Source: Blastococcus colisei
GTDB lineage: Bacteria; Actinomycetota; Actinomycetes; Mycobacteriales; Geodermatophilaceae
Assembly (NCBI RefSeq): GCF_006717095.1
Contig: NZ_VFQE01000002.1
Coordinates: forward strand, 682,001 to 746,000
DNA: 64,000 bases
Reading direction: 5' to 3'
Positions 1-8,680 of the stretch are shown here, piece by piece. Both the position numbers and the translations under genes were made by a program. The notes beneath the pieces were generated by a model. The model was not told the origin of the DNA. It saw only the letters and a list, made by a program, of their open reading frames with translations, and did no database searches. Every line of letters begins with the position of its first letter. Positions within the stretch are counted from its first letter, which is position 1.

Positions 1-1
1 C

Positions 2-1201
2 GGCGAGGCGCTCACCGTCACCAGCTGGGATGCGCAGCTGCGGCAGCCCGACGACGAGGTGGCCGACGGGCGGGCCTACATCCGCACGGTCAGCGGAGAC
101 GTGGAGTTCAGCCACGTGCACGCCGCCGGCCTGGGCTTCTGGGCCGGCCGCACCGGCGGTGTCGCCCTGACCGGCGGGTCGAGCGGCCCGTCGAGCGGCA
201 CCATCATCGACTCCTCCTTCGAGGACGGTCACTACGGGCTCTTCGCCTCCGAGGCGGAGGACCTGGAGGTGTCCGGGTCACGCTTCACCGCGAACGCCGT
301 CGACGGGCTCGCGCTGCACCGGCACACCGTCGGCACCTCGGTCATCGACTCACTGGTGAACGAGAACGGCCGGCACGGCATCGCCGCCGACCAGGCCTCG
401 GAGGAGGTCGCGCTGACCGACGTCACCGCGTCGGGGAACACCGAGTACGGCGTCTACTTCAGCGGGTCGCCGCTGTCGGACGGGCCGTCGGCCGGGGGCG
501 CCTCACTGCGCGCCTACGGCGACCTCGCGATCACCGGCGGGCAGCTGCGCGACAACGGGAAGGGCGGCGTCCGGGTGGTCGACGCCAACCACGTGGCCAT
601 CGTCGGCACCGAGGTCGCGAACAATCGGGACGGCATCGTCCTGGTGAACACCGCGGCCCCGGCGACGGTGGCAGGCACGACCGTCACGGGCGACCATCGG
701 TTCGGCATCTCGGCAACCGGTGGTGCGGCCACGATCAGCGACAACCGCGTCACCGGTGGGGAGACCGCGATCCGGGTGCGGACCGCCAGCGCCGCCGTCA
801 CCGGGAACACCGTCGAGGGCGCCACGAACCACGGCATCTCGGTGGTCGGCGCCGCAGTGGCGTCCTCCGTCGTCGACAACACGGTGGCCGGCCGCGGGCC
901 CAGCGGCCTGGACCTGCACCGCCTCGCCCCCGGCGTGGTGATCGAGCAGTCGGGCAACGACCTCGACGGGTGGGTCCGGGACCGCGACAATTGGGTCTAC
1001 TGGTCCACCTTCGTACCGAACCACCCCATGCTGGTGCTGTGGGTCGTGATCCTCGGTGCGCCCCTGGCACTGGGGCTGCGGGCCCGCCGCAACCGGCTGA
1101 CGGTCGGCAGCGCGCCCTACGGGGACCAAATCCGGCGGGACCGTCCCGCCCCACGACGGGTCGATCTCGGCCGACCGATGCCTTCAGGAGGCCACGCATG
1201 A
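2..1201 (+). CDS. Right-handed beta-helix protein with C-terminal membrane anchor (5'-truncated by window)
   Basis: The reading frame is already open at base 2 with no stop, so the start lies before the window. The visible ~399 residues are a chain of short degenerate repeats rich in Gly, Asn and Val (for example ITGGQLRDNGKGGVRVV and TVEGATNHGISVVG), the pattern of NosD/PbH1 right-handed parallel beta-helices. Such folds bind, cleave or epimerise polysaccharides. Near the C-terminus a hydrophobic stretch (LVLWVVILGAPLALGL) followed by RARR looks like a membrane anchor, placing the helix outside the cell. The stop overlaps the ATG of the next beta-helix gene (ATGA), implying one operon. The polysaccharide substrate cannot be told from sequence. 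Confidence 0.85.
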   Translation, partial: GEALTVTSWDAQLRQPDDEVADGRAYIRTVSGDVEFSHVHAAGLGFWAGRTGGVALTGGSSGPSSGTIIDSSFEDGHYGLFASEAEDLEVSGSRFTANAVDGLALHRHTVGTSVIDSLVNENGRHGIAADQASEEVALTDVTASGNTEYGVYFSGSPLSDGPSAGGASLRAYGDLAITGGQLRDNGKGGVRVVDANHVAIVGTEVANNRDGIVLVNTAAPATVAGTTVTGDHRFGISATGGAATISDNRVTGGETAIRVRTASAAVTGNTVEGATNHGISVVGAAVASSVVDNTVAGRGPSGLDLHRLAPGVVIEQSGNDLDGWVRDRDNWVYWSTFVPNHPMLVLWVVILGAPLALGLRARRNRLTVGSAPYGDQIRRDRPAPRRVDLGRPMPSGGHA

Positions 1202-2334
1202 CCCGCACACCGACCAGCCTCTCGCGGGCTCGCGCCGGCCGGATCGGGCTCGGGACGCGAGTCCTGCTGCCGGCCGCCGTCGCGCTGCTGGCGCTGACCG
1301 CGTGCGGATCGGGCTCGACCGACCCGTCCTCGGCCTCGCCGACCTCCTCGGCCGTGCCACTGCCGAGCACTGCCTCGCCGACCACCGCCCCACCCACGGC
1401 GGAGGAGAACGCCGGCGGCACGGCAGCGCTGCCCGAGGACTGCGCTGCCCCCGACGCCGTGGAGGTGCAGAACGCGGACGGACTGCAGGCCGCGCTCGAG
1501 GAGGCTCAGCCGGGACAGGTCATCCGCCTGGCCGACGGCACGTACGAGGGAAACTTCGTAGCCACCACGCAGGCGACGCCGGACGCGCCGATCCTGCTGT
1601 GCGGAAGTCGCGACGCCGTGCTAGACGGGGGCGACATCGACGGCGACTACACCCTCCACCTGCAGGGTGCGTCGTCCTGGCACCTGCTGGGGTTCACCGT
1701 GACCGGTGGCAAGAAGGGCGTCATGGTCGACGCCGGCACCGGTCACCGGATCGAGGGTCTGCTCGTGACCTCGATGGGTGACGAGGCGATCCACCTGCGG
1801 ACGAACAGCTCCGACAACGTCGTCGTGGGCAACACGGTCCGCGACACCGGGCTGCGCAAGCCCAAGTACGGCGAGGGCATCTACATCGGCAGCGCGGAGA
1901 GCAACTGGTGCCGGCAGACCGACTGCGAGCCCGACCGCAGCGACCGAAACCTCATCATGGGCAACGACATCGCGGGTACCACGGCCGAGGCCGTGGACAT
2001 CAAGGAGGGCACGACCGGCGGGGTCCTGCGGGACAACACGTTCGACGGCTCGGCCATGGTGGAAGCCGACTCGTGGGTGGACGTCAAGGGCAACGACTGG
2101 CTGATCGAGGGCAACCGCGGCACCAACTCGCCGACCGACGGCTACCAGGTGCACGACGTGGCCGACGGCTGGGGCAGGGGCAACGTGTTCACGGGCAACC
2201 AGGCCAGCGGCATCACTGAGCTGGCCATCAACGCCGCGGGCAACCGGGACCTCCGCGAGAGCACCACCGTCGCGTGCGACAACTCCGGTGACGGTGGGAC
2301 CGCCCTCAGCAACGTGCCCTGCTCCGACATCTGA
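1198..2334 (+). CDS. Right-handed beta-helix lipoprotein
   Basis: 378 residues starting at an ATG that overlaps the upstream stop. An Arg-rich n-region, a hydrophobic core and a lipobox (LTAC, Cys about residue 35) predict a lipid-anchored exported protein. A Ser/Thr/Pro-rich linker (to about residue 75) precedes the domain, which begins with the typical 'LQAALEEAQPGQVIRLADGTY' region of pectate-lyase/alginate-lyase-like helices and continues with helix rungs (GFTVTGGKKGVMV, LVTSMGDEAIHLR). The family includes lyases, epimerases and simple glycan-binding proteins. An EPS-processing role is inferred from the neighbouring ugd and sugar-transferase genes. Transcription converges on ugd 53 bp downstream. 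Confidence 0.85.
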   Translation: MTRTPTSLSRARAGRIGLGTRVLLPAAVALLALTACGSGSTDPSSASPTSSAVPLPSTASPTTAPPTAEENAGGTAALPEDCAAPDAVEVQNADGLQAALEEAQPGQVIRLADGTYEGNFVATTQATPDAPILLCGSRDAVLDGGDIDGDYTLHLQGASSWHLLGFTVTGGKKGVMVDAGTGHRIEGLLVTSMGDEAIHLRTNSSDNVVVGNTVRDTGLRKPKYGEGIYIGSAESNWCRQTDCEPDRSDRNLIMGNDIAGTTAEAVDIKEGTTGGVLRDNTFDGSAMVEADSWVDVKGNDWLIEGNRGTNSPTDGYQVHDVADGWGRGNVFTGNQASGITELAINAAGNRDLRESTTVACDNSGDGGTALSNVPCSDI

Positions 2335-2387
2335 GCATCGTCGGGCTCCGCCGGAGACCTGGCTGCGTCGGCCGGGGACCGAGGTGC

Positions 2388-3707
2388 TCAGCCGGCGCGT
2401 CGGCCCAGGGCGCGGTAGCTCCAGCCGGCGGAGGTCCAGGCGTCCCGGTCGAGGGCGTTGCGGCCGTCCAGCACCCGCTTCTGCTTCACGATGCGGCCGA
2501 AGGCGACCGGGTCGAGCTCGCGGTACTGCTTCCACTCCGTCAGCACCAGGACGGCGTCGGCACGCTCGGCGGCCTCCTCGGCGGTGTCGGCGTAGTCCAG
2601 CTGCGGCCACTGCCGGCGGCTGTTCTCCACGGCGGCCGGGTCGGTGACCCGCACGACGGCGCCCTGCAGCTGCAGCTGGGCGGCCACGTTGAGGGCCGGG
2701 CTGTCGCGGATGTCGTCGCTGTCGGGCTTGAACGCCGCGCCGAGGACGGCGACCCGCTTGCCCAGCAGCGAACCGTCGCAGACCTCGCGGGCCAGCTCGA
2801 CCATGCGGATGCGCCGGCGCATGTTGATGTTGTCCACCTCGCGCAGGAACGTCAGCGCCTGGTCGGCGCCCAGCTCGCCGGCGCGGGCCATGAAGGCGCG
2901 GATGTCCTTGGGCAGGCAGCCGCCGCCGAATCCGAGACCGGCGTTGAGGAACTTGCGGCCGATCCGGTCGTCGAAGCCGATCGCGTCGGCCAGCAGCTTC
3001 ACGTCGGCGCCGGTGGCCTCGCACAGCTCGGCCATCGCGTTGATGAAGCTGATCTTGGTGGCGAGGAACGAGTTCGCCGCGGTCTTCACCATCTCCGCGG
3101 TGGCGTAGTCGCTCTCGACCTTCGGGGTGCCCCGCTCCACGATCGGTGCGTACACCTCGTCGAGCAGCGCCCGGGCGGTGTCACCGTCGGGGCCGGCGGG
3201 GAGGCCGTAGACCAGCCGGTCGGGGTGGAGGGTGTCCTGCACGGCGAAGCCCTCGCGCAGGAACTCGGGGTTCCAGGCGAGCAGGGCCCCGGGCACCTTC
3301 GCGGCGACCAGGTCGGCGAGAGCGGCCGCCGTCCCGACGGGCACCGTGGACTTCCCGACGACGAGATCGCCTGGCGCGAGGACGTCGAGCAGCGACTCCA
3401 CCGCGCCCTGCACGTAGCGCATGTCCGCGGCGTACTCGCCCCGCTTCTGCGGGGTGCCCACGCAGACGAAATGGACGGCGGCCCCGGCCGCGTCGGCGAA
3501 ATCGGTGGAGAACCGCAGCCGCCCCGTCGCCAGAGTGCGGGCCAGTAGCTCCTCGAAACCCGGCTCGAAGAACGGCGCCTTCGCCTGCGCCAGCGTCGCG
3601 ATCTTGGCCTCGTCGACGTCGATCCCGACGACGTCGTGACCGAGCTCCGCCATCGAGGCTGCGTGGACGGCTCCCAGGTAGCCGCAGCCGATGACCGAGA
3701 TCTTCAT
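2388..3707 (-). CDS. ugd: UDP-glucose 6-dehydrogenase
   Basis: Converts UDP-glucose to UDP-glucuronate with two NAD+, supplying an acidic sugar for exopolysaccharide. The N-terminus starts with the Rossmann motif ISVIGCGYLGAVHAA. The catalytic Cys lies in GFGGGCLPKDIRAF (about residue 260), with the central helix region and the C-terminal UDP-binding domain (KRVAVLGAAFKPDSDDIRDS) following. Length (439 aa) is normal. I chose the ATG giving MKISVIGC because GGGAG sits 8 nt upstream; an in-frame start 15 nt earlier (MGAGHMK) has no better site. It is transcribed away from the LCP and sugar-transferase genes of the same EPS locus. Confidence 0.95.
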   Translation of the reverse strand: MKISVIGCGYLGAVHAASMAELGHDVVGIDVDEAKIATLAQAKAPFFEPGFEELLARTLATGRLRFSTDFADAAGAAVHFVCVGTPQKRGEYAADMRYVQGAVESLLDVLAPGDLVVGKSTVPVGTAAALADLVAAKVPGALLAWNPEFLREGFAVQDTLHPDRLVYGLPAGPDGDTARALLDEVYAPIVERGTPKVESDYATAEMVKTAANSFLATKISFINAMAELCEATGADVKLLADAIGFDDRIGRKFLNAGLGFGGGCLPKDIRAFMARAGELGADQALTFLREVDNINMRRRIRMVELAREVCDGSLLGKRVAVLGAAFKPDSDDIRDSPALNVAAQLQLQGAVVRVTDPAAVENSRRQWPQLDYADTAEEAAERADAVLVLTEWKQYRELDPVAFGRIVKQKRVLDGRNALDRDAWTSAGWSYRALGRRAG

Positions 3708-3954
3708 ATGCCCTGCTCCCATTCAAAGGACAGCAGGCCGGCGCTTACTGCCGCCCCCGCTGGTCGCCTCGGACGGTAGAGCTTCACCCAGGGCTTTTGC
3801 CAGGGCTGCATCCGACGGATGAGGAGAGCGATGCGACCTCGCGCCGTCCAGGTCATGCACGCACGCATGGAATTCACCCGAGAGGGGTACAAGCTGGCGA
3901 AGTGCTGACCGCGTCCGGTTTCCGTGGACCCGGCCCTCCTCGAAAGAAGGGCAC

Positions 3955-4140
3955 ATGAGCTGGCTCTTGGCTGTCGGCATCGTCTGGCTGTTGACGGGTG
4001 CGGGACTCGCACTCGTGCTCGGCAGGTCGATCACGCTCGGCGATGCGCGGGACCCGCGGTGCCGGCGCATCGACGTGCAGGCCGCCGCCCCGGACGTCGA
4101 TGCGGGCTACCTGTCAGGATGGCTGGCCGGGGCCCGCTGA
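3955..4140 (+). CDS. Small single-pass membrane protein
   Basis: 61 residues: an N-terminal transmembrane helix (WLLAVGIVWLLTGAGLALVLG) followed by a short polar tail with GRSITLGDARDP. The same pattern, helix plus GRSIxLxD, occurs at the N-terminus of the membrane protein encoded at 5567-6511, so the two may share a membrane-proximal motif. GAAAGAAGGG precedes the ATG. Function unknown. The 247 bp between ugd and this gene hold no other gene I can recognise and presumably carry divergent promoters. Confidence 0.5.
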   Translation: MSWLLAVGIVWLLTGAGLALVLGRSITLGDARDPRCRRIDVQAAAPDVDAGYLSGWLAGAR

Positions 4141-4179
4141 GGGCGATCAGGCGTCACAGGTATGCCTAGGGAGCCGGTG

Positions 4180-4353
4180 ATGGTCCGAGATCCGACTGGG
4201 GGGCTCCCCCTTTCGCCTGCCCGGCTGTTGAGGCAAGCGATCGAGAACGCGCCGAAGCGCCACGTGCACTGGTTCCGTTGGTCAGGGCACGAGCCGTTCG
4301 GCAACGGCTCGCTCTACACGTGCCGCTGCGGAACCGTCCGACCGAGTCCCTGA
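4180..4353 (+). CDS. Small hypothetical protein with CxC motif
   Basis: 57 residues if started at the ATG that has GGGAG 6 nt upstream; an in-frame ATG 18 nt earlier is less well placed. The C-terminal half (HVHWFRWSGHEPFG, then YTCRCGTVRP) is aromatic- and His-rich with a Cys-x-Cys-Gly knuckle, suggesting a small metal-binding fold. I do not recognise a family with certainty. It lies between a small membrane-protein gene and the LCP gene on the same strand. It could be spurious, but codon usage is consistent with coding. Confidence 0.4.
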   Translation: MVRDPTGGLPLSPARLLRQAIENAPKRHVHWFRWSGHEPFGNGSLYTCRCGTVRPSP

Positions 4354-4449
4354 CCTGCGACTTCCTCTCCCTCGACAGGGTGAGGACAGGTCGGCAGCAG
4401 CCGAACAGCTCCGTACCGTCGGACCCCACGTGTACCGACGGGGGTCAGG

Positions 4450-5553
4450 ATGAGCGCCGACGAGGCGAGCGCACAGGCCACCGCAACGCCGGGGGCGGGC
4501 GGGCCCGGTGAGCCGTCGACCGGCAACGGGGCGGCCATCTCGGGGGAGCGTCGCAGGGCCAGCAGGCTGCTGATCAGCCTCGGCGTCCTGGGGCTGGTTC
4601 TCGCCCTGGTCTTGGGCGGTGGACTCTGGTTCCTGGTCGACCGCTACGCCGGCAACATCGACCGCGTCTCCGACGTCTTCACGGGCCTGGACGACACCGC
4701 ACGTCCGGCTCACGCCACGCCGGCGCGGGCCACCGACGAGGAGCCGGTGACATTCCTCCTCGTCGGCTCCGACACCCGAGCGGATCCGGAACCCGGCGAG
4801 ACGCCGGACGGACGGTCCGACGCCATCATGCTGGCGCGGTTCACCGCCGACCGGCGGCATGCGCAGCTGATCTCCATCCCCCGCGACTCCTGGGTCGACA
4901 TCCCCGGGCACGGCATGAACAAGATCAACGCGAGCTACGCGTTCGGCGGGCCGACGTTGCTCATCCAGACCGTCGAGCAGCTCACCCGGGTGCGCATCAA
5001 CCACTACGTGACGATCGACTTCGACGGGCTCATCCAGGTCACCGACGACCTGGGCGGTGTGGACGTCGTCGTCGCGGAGACGACCAGCAACGGGCCGTAC
5101 ACGTTCCCGGCCGGGGTCAACCACCTGGACGGTGACATGGCCCGCTGGTATCTCGGCCAGCGGTACGGGCTGCCCGGGGGCGACTTCGACCGCGTGAGGC
5201 GCCAGCAGCAGTACCTGCAGTCGCTGTTCGGCAAGTTGTTCAGCGCCAACACCTTCGGCGAGCCCGGACGGCTGGACGCGGTCCTGCTGGCGGTGACCAG
5301 CGCGGTCACCGTCGACGACACCCTCGGCAACGGTGAACTGCTGGCGTTGGCCTACTCGCTGCGCAACGTGACCCCGGAGAGCATCGACTTCTTCACCGCA
5401 CCGGTGCTCGGCACCGGCAGGGAGGGGCCGGCGAGCGTCGTCTACCTGGACGCCGTCGCGTGCGAGCGGATGTGGGCCTATCTGCGCAGCGACTCGCTGG
5501 CGCCGAACGCCGCGGAGTTCGAGAAGAGCGCGCTTCCCGCCGTCCCGCGCTGA
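4450..5553 (+). CDS. LytR-CpsA-Psr (LCP) family cell-wall glycopolymer ligase
   Basis: LCP enzymes transfer polyprenyl-linked glycopolymers (EPS, teichoic acid or arabinogalactan type) onto peptidoglycan on the outer face of the membrane. This 367-aa protein has a cytoplasmic N-terminus, one transmembrane helix (about residues 40-62) and an extracellular LCP domain. Hallmarks are FLLVGSDTR, SDAIMLARF, SIPRDSWVDIPGHG with the conserved Arg, and KINASYAFGG, followed by FDRVRRQQQYL. The family's phosphate-binding Arg/Asp residues appear intact. Its position between ugd and the initiating sugar transferase fits attachment of the locus's polymer to the wall. Confidence 0.9.
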   Translation: MSADEASAQATATPGAGGPGEPSTGNGAAISGERRRASRLLISLGVLGLVLALVLGGGLWFLVDRYAGNIDRVSDVFTGLDDTARPAHATPARATDEEPVTFLLVGSDTRADPEPGETPDGRSDAIMLARFTADRRHAQLISIPRDSWVDIPGHGMNKINASYAFGGPTLLIQTVEQLTRVRINHYVTIDFDGLIQVTDDLGGVDVVVAETTSNGPYTFPAGVNHLDGDMARWYLGQRYGLPGGDFDRVRRQQQYLQSLFGKLFSANTFGEPGRLDAVLLAVTSAVTVDDTLGNGELLALAYSLRNVTPESIDFFTAPVLGTGREGPASVVYLDAVACERMWAYLRSDSLAPNAAEFEKSALPAVPR

Positions 5554-5566
5554 CGCATCCGCACGG

Positions 5567-6511
5567 TCAGTGCCGGGCGGCGCCGTCCGCGGTCGCACGG
5601 CCCGGCACTGCCTCGGGGAGTTCCAGGGTGTGCGCGTCCGCCGAGCGGCGCAGAGCCCAGGCGGCAGGCAGGACCAGCCGGGGGGCGACACCGACGAGCA
5701 CAGCCACGAGGAACCCGACGCCGGCGAGGGCCTCCCCGGACTCCTCGACGAAGGTGGCGGCCGCAGCCCCCGTGCTGATCCGGCCGAACTCCTCCGCGAC
5801 GGCGCCGGACACGGCGGACAGGCCCACGGAGGCGCCTGCGTAGAGCGCCAGCACGCTGAGGATCCGGCGGCGGTCACGTCGCTCGGTACGGCTGAGGAAC
5901 CACAGGGTTCCGACGACGGCGGTGGCGGCCAGGGCGCTCAGGGCGAAAGCGCCCTCGGCCCCCACGGCGCGGATGACAGGCTGGAGGGCCGTCGCATGCA
6001 CGGTGCTGCCGGCCTTGACCGCGGCGATCCCGCCGGCCACGGCGCCGACGGCCAGCCACCAGGTACGACGGCCGGGAATGCTGCCGGCCCCGGCAAGAGC
6101 GGCGAAGGCCGCGGCGGCGAACAAGGCCGCGACGTACATGCGCGGCAGGGAGAACGGCGCGTCCATCGAGAGCAACCGGGCCGTCTCCCCGGTGGCACCG
6201 GTCAGGCGGACCACGTAGCCGGTCGTCTCCAGGGCGACCGCGATGGCGAACAGGGCGACGCCCAGAGCCGGCACGGGGACGGCGCGGCGGCGCTCACGCA
6301 CGGCCGCCGGTCGGCGCACGGCTCGGGGTTCCGCCTGCGGAAGGGTCGCGCCCAGCGCGGCCCCGGCCGCGCGACGGTCAGCCAGCCGGATGCTCCTGCC
6401 GATCACGACCGCGACGACGAGGGCGATGGCCAACCACGCAGCCAGCCCGCCGAGGACCCACATCACCCACACATGTGAGTCATCGGCAGAACCGCGCGCG
6501 ACTGTGACCAC
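5567..6511 (-). CDS. Multi-pass membrane protein of unknown function
   Basis: 314 residues with one N-terminal helix (WVLGGLAAWLAIALVVAVVIG), the motif GRSIRLADRR, a basic linker, then about six to seven predicted helices. No catalytic motif is recognisable. The helix plus GRSIxLxD arrangement recurs in the 61-aa protein at 3955-4140. The GTG start is tentative: AAGGG lies 15 nt upstream, and GTG/ATG codons 12-14 codons further in are alternatives. It is convergent with the LCP gene (14-bp gap) and downstream of the sugar transferase on the same strand, so it may be part of the EPS machinery. Confidence 0.65.
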   Translation of the reverse strand: MVTVARGSADDSHVWVMWVLGGLAAWLAIALVVAVVIGRSIRLADRRAAGAALGATLPQAEPRAVRRPAAVRERRRAVPVPALGVALFAIAVALETTGYVVRLTGATGETARLLSMDAPFSLPRMYVAALFAAAAFAALAGAGSIPGRRTWWLAVGAVAGGIAAVKAGSTVHATALQPVIRAVGAEGAFALSALAATAVVGTLWFLSRTERRDRRRILSVLALYAGASVGLSAVSGAVAEEFGRISTGAAAATFVEESGEALAGVGFLVAVLVGVAPRLVLPAAWALRRSADAHTLELPEAVPGRATADGAARH

Positions 6512-6639
6512 GCGGTCACACTGTCGCCCTTACGGGTGAGACGACCCGCAACGCGCCGCCTGCGGGCGCTTAGTGGATCTTGAAAACGCCCCCCCGTCAC
6601 GCCCGCCACATCCGGCACGGACAGGGACCGACGTGCGGC

Positions 6640-8160
6640 CTAGTAGGCGCCCGACCCGCGGAACACGGCACCGACCGTCTTCCACAGGATCATGAAGTCG
6701 AACGTCAGCGACCAGTTCTCGACGTACCGGACGTCGATCCGCACGGAGTCGTCCCAGGACAGGTCCGACCGCCCGCTGACCTGCCAGAGGCCGGTGAGCC
6801 CCGGCTTCACGAGAAAGCGCCGGTGCATGTCGAACCCGTAGCGCTCGACCTCGGTGGGCAGCGGCGGCCGCGGTCCGACCAGGGACATCTCACCCCGGAG
6901 GACGTTGAACAACTGCGGCAGCTCGTCGAGGGAGTAGCGCCGGAGCAGCCGGCCCACGCGGGTGATCCGCGGGTCGTTCTTCTTCTTGAAGAGGACGCCG
7001 TTGCCATCGCTGGTCGTCTGCAGCTGCTGGACCATGCGGTCGGCCCCGGTGACCATGCTGCGGAACTTCAGCATGGAGAAGGTCCGACCGTCCCGGCCCA
7101 CCCGCTCCTGCCGGAAGAAGACCGGCCCATGGCTGGTGACCTTGACGGCGAGCGCGATGCCCAGCAGGACCGGCAGCAGCAAGAGCACGCCCATCCCTGC
7201 AGCGGTCTTGTCGAAGAGGGCCTTGGTCAGCCGGCGGACGCCCTTGAGTTCGGGGCGCTCCATGTGCAGCAGCGGCAGGCCGCAGACGGGGCGGATCCGC
7301 ACGCGTGGGCCGACGATCTCGGTGACGGCGGGGGCGAGCAGCAGCTCGGCCCGGGTCTTCTCGAGGTCCCAGCCGAGCCGGCGCAGGGCCGGGCCGTCGA
7401 GCTCCGGGCAGGGCAGGACGGCCACGGTGTCGACCTCGTACTTGGCCACGACCTCGGCCACCTGGCTCAGATCGCCCAGGACGGGCAGACCGTTGAAGGC
7501 GTCCGCGGCGGGGTGGTACTGGTCGGCCGGCAGGCAGCATCCGATGACGCGGTAGCCGTGGTAGGCCTCGCGCTCCATCTGCTCGTCGAGCGCCGCGACG
7601 GCGTTCCGGTGACCGACGAGAATCGTGGTCTGGAGGTGCTCACCGCGGCTGCGGGACCGGTGCAGCAGCTGCCGCCGCACGTAGCGCTGCCCGAGGGTGA
7701 GCGCGGTGGCCAGCGGGAGGGCGATCACGACGAAGCCGCGAGCGACCTCCAGGTGCAGGCCCCAGGAAACCGTCGCGACGGTCGCGAGCGTGGTGACGGC
7801 GGCGAAGAAGACGCGGCGGAACTCCTCGGGCCCCACCCAGAGAAAGCGTTCTTCGTAGCTGCGGGCAACGAGCATGGCCCCGACCCAGAACAGCGGGAGG
7901 AGGAGGATGACCCAGGGCGACGCGTGCACCGGCGCGACGGGTGCGTCCGGGTCGACCGGACCGAACCGCACGAGATAGGCGACGAGCGCGGCCACAGCGG
8001 CACACAGCGCGTCGGCCAGCACGGTGCGGCGCACGTACTCGGTACGCCATGCGCGACGGGCCACCGTGCCTTCGCCACGGAACCTGGCTGCGTACGAGTA
8101 CCAGCCTCGGCTGGTTGATCGTTCTCCGTGGCGAACCTCGCCGTCACGGACATCGAGCAT
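6640..8160 (-). CDS. Exopolysaccharide polyprenyl-glycosylphosphotransferase (initiating sugar transferase)
   Basis: WcaJ/WbaP-type enzyme that loads the first sugar-1-phosphate onto undecaprenyl phosphate. The N-terminal half has about four to five transmembrane helices and a CoA-binding-like Rossmann region (TTILVGHRNAV). The C-terminal bacterial sugar-transferase domain begins with FDKTAAGMGVLLLLP and contains FRQERVGRDGRTFSMLKFRSM, LRRYSLDELPQLFNVLRGEM, SLVGPRPP and KPGLTGLWQVSGRS. About 506 aa from the ATG at 8160; upstream ATGs (to 8316) would add a poorly conserved N-terminus. It marks this locus as a lipid-linked, Wzx/Wzy-type EPS pathway. Confidence 0.93.
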   Translation of the reverse strand: MLDVRDGEVRHGERSTSRGWYSYAARFRGEGTVARRAWRTEYVRRTVLADALCAAVAALVAYLVRFGPVDPDAPVAPVHASPWVILLLPLFWVGAMLVARSYEERFLWVGPEEFRRVFFAAVTTLATVATVSWGLHLEVARGFVVIALPLATALTLGQRYVRRQLLHRSRSRGEHLQTTILVGHRNAVAALDEQMEREAYHGYRVIGCCLPADQYHPAADAFNGLPVLGDLSQVAEVVAKYEVDTVAVLPCPELDGPALRRLGWDLEKTRAELLLAPAVTEIVGPRVRIRPVCGLPLLHMERPELKGVRRLTKALFDKTAAGMGVLLLLPVLLGIALAVKVTSHGPVFFRQERVGRDGRTFSMLKFRSMVTGADRMVQQLQTTSDGNGVLFKKKNDPRITRVGRLLRRYSLDELPQLFNVLRGEMSLVGPRPPLPTEVERYGFDMHRRFLVKPGLTGLWQVSGRSDLSWDDSVRIDVRYVENWSLTFDFMILWKTVGAVFRGSGAY

Positions 8161-8680
8161 GGAAATGCGGCACCCCCGTGCGCCTACAACCGGGCGTTGC
8201 CGCCCTCGATGGCCCCCATGAGCAGGAACTTCATCGTTCAACTGCGCGGCGCACCGTACCTCTTCCCAAGGGGCTAGCGGGAGGGGTCGAGGGATGTTTG
8301 TGAGCCGTTGCATCAATACCGGTCGGGCGCGACACGATACGTTCGAGATGATTCCGGAGAGTCACCGGGGTGGCGAGGCCGGCGGACTGCACATACGGTC
8401 ACGGTCCCCGTACTATGAGCTATCTACAGAGAGCCTGAAGTCAACGCAAAGGCTGCACCCCCTTTTCACCAACCGCCCTGCCAGGCCACACGCTCCTTCC
8501 ACACTGCGCCACCACACCGCGCAGGGCACGGACCCCGGCCGGGGTCGGTGCTGCACGGTCCACCTCATCGGAGATGAACGGGATCCGAGCACGGTTGCGC
8601 TCGACACGGTGGCTGCCTCATGGCCTACTGCAGCGAGCGGCACAGCGGCACAGCGGCACAGCGGCACACGAGTGAAGTCG
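8161..8680. other. Intergenic region between beta-helix and sugar-transferase genes
   Basis: About 520 bp without a convincing gene. It should contain the promoter and 5' leader of the sugar transferase. Near the 3' end of the beta-helix gene lies a perfect short tandem repeat (separate entry). It is less G/C-biased than the flanking genes. Short open frames here have no recognisable motif. Confidence 0.5.
8637..8668. repeat. Four perfect tandem copies of GCGGCACA
   Basis: The 8-bp unit GCGGCACA occurs four times without interruption, starting 12 bp past the stop of the beta-helix gene read on the minus strand. An 8-bp period changes reading frame with every gain or loss, so slippage would shift any frame crossing it. 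It lies outside the called genes. Confidence 0.85.
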
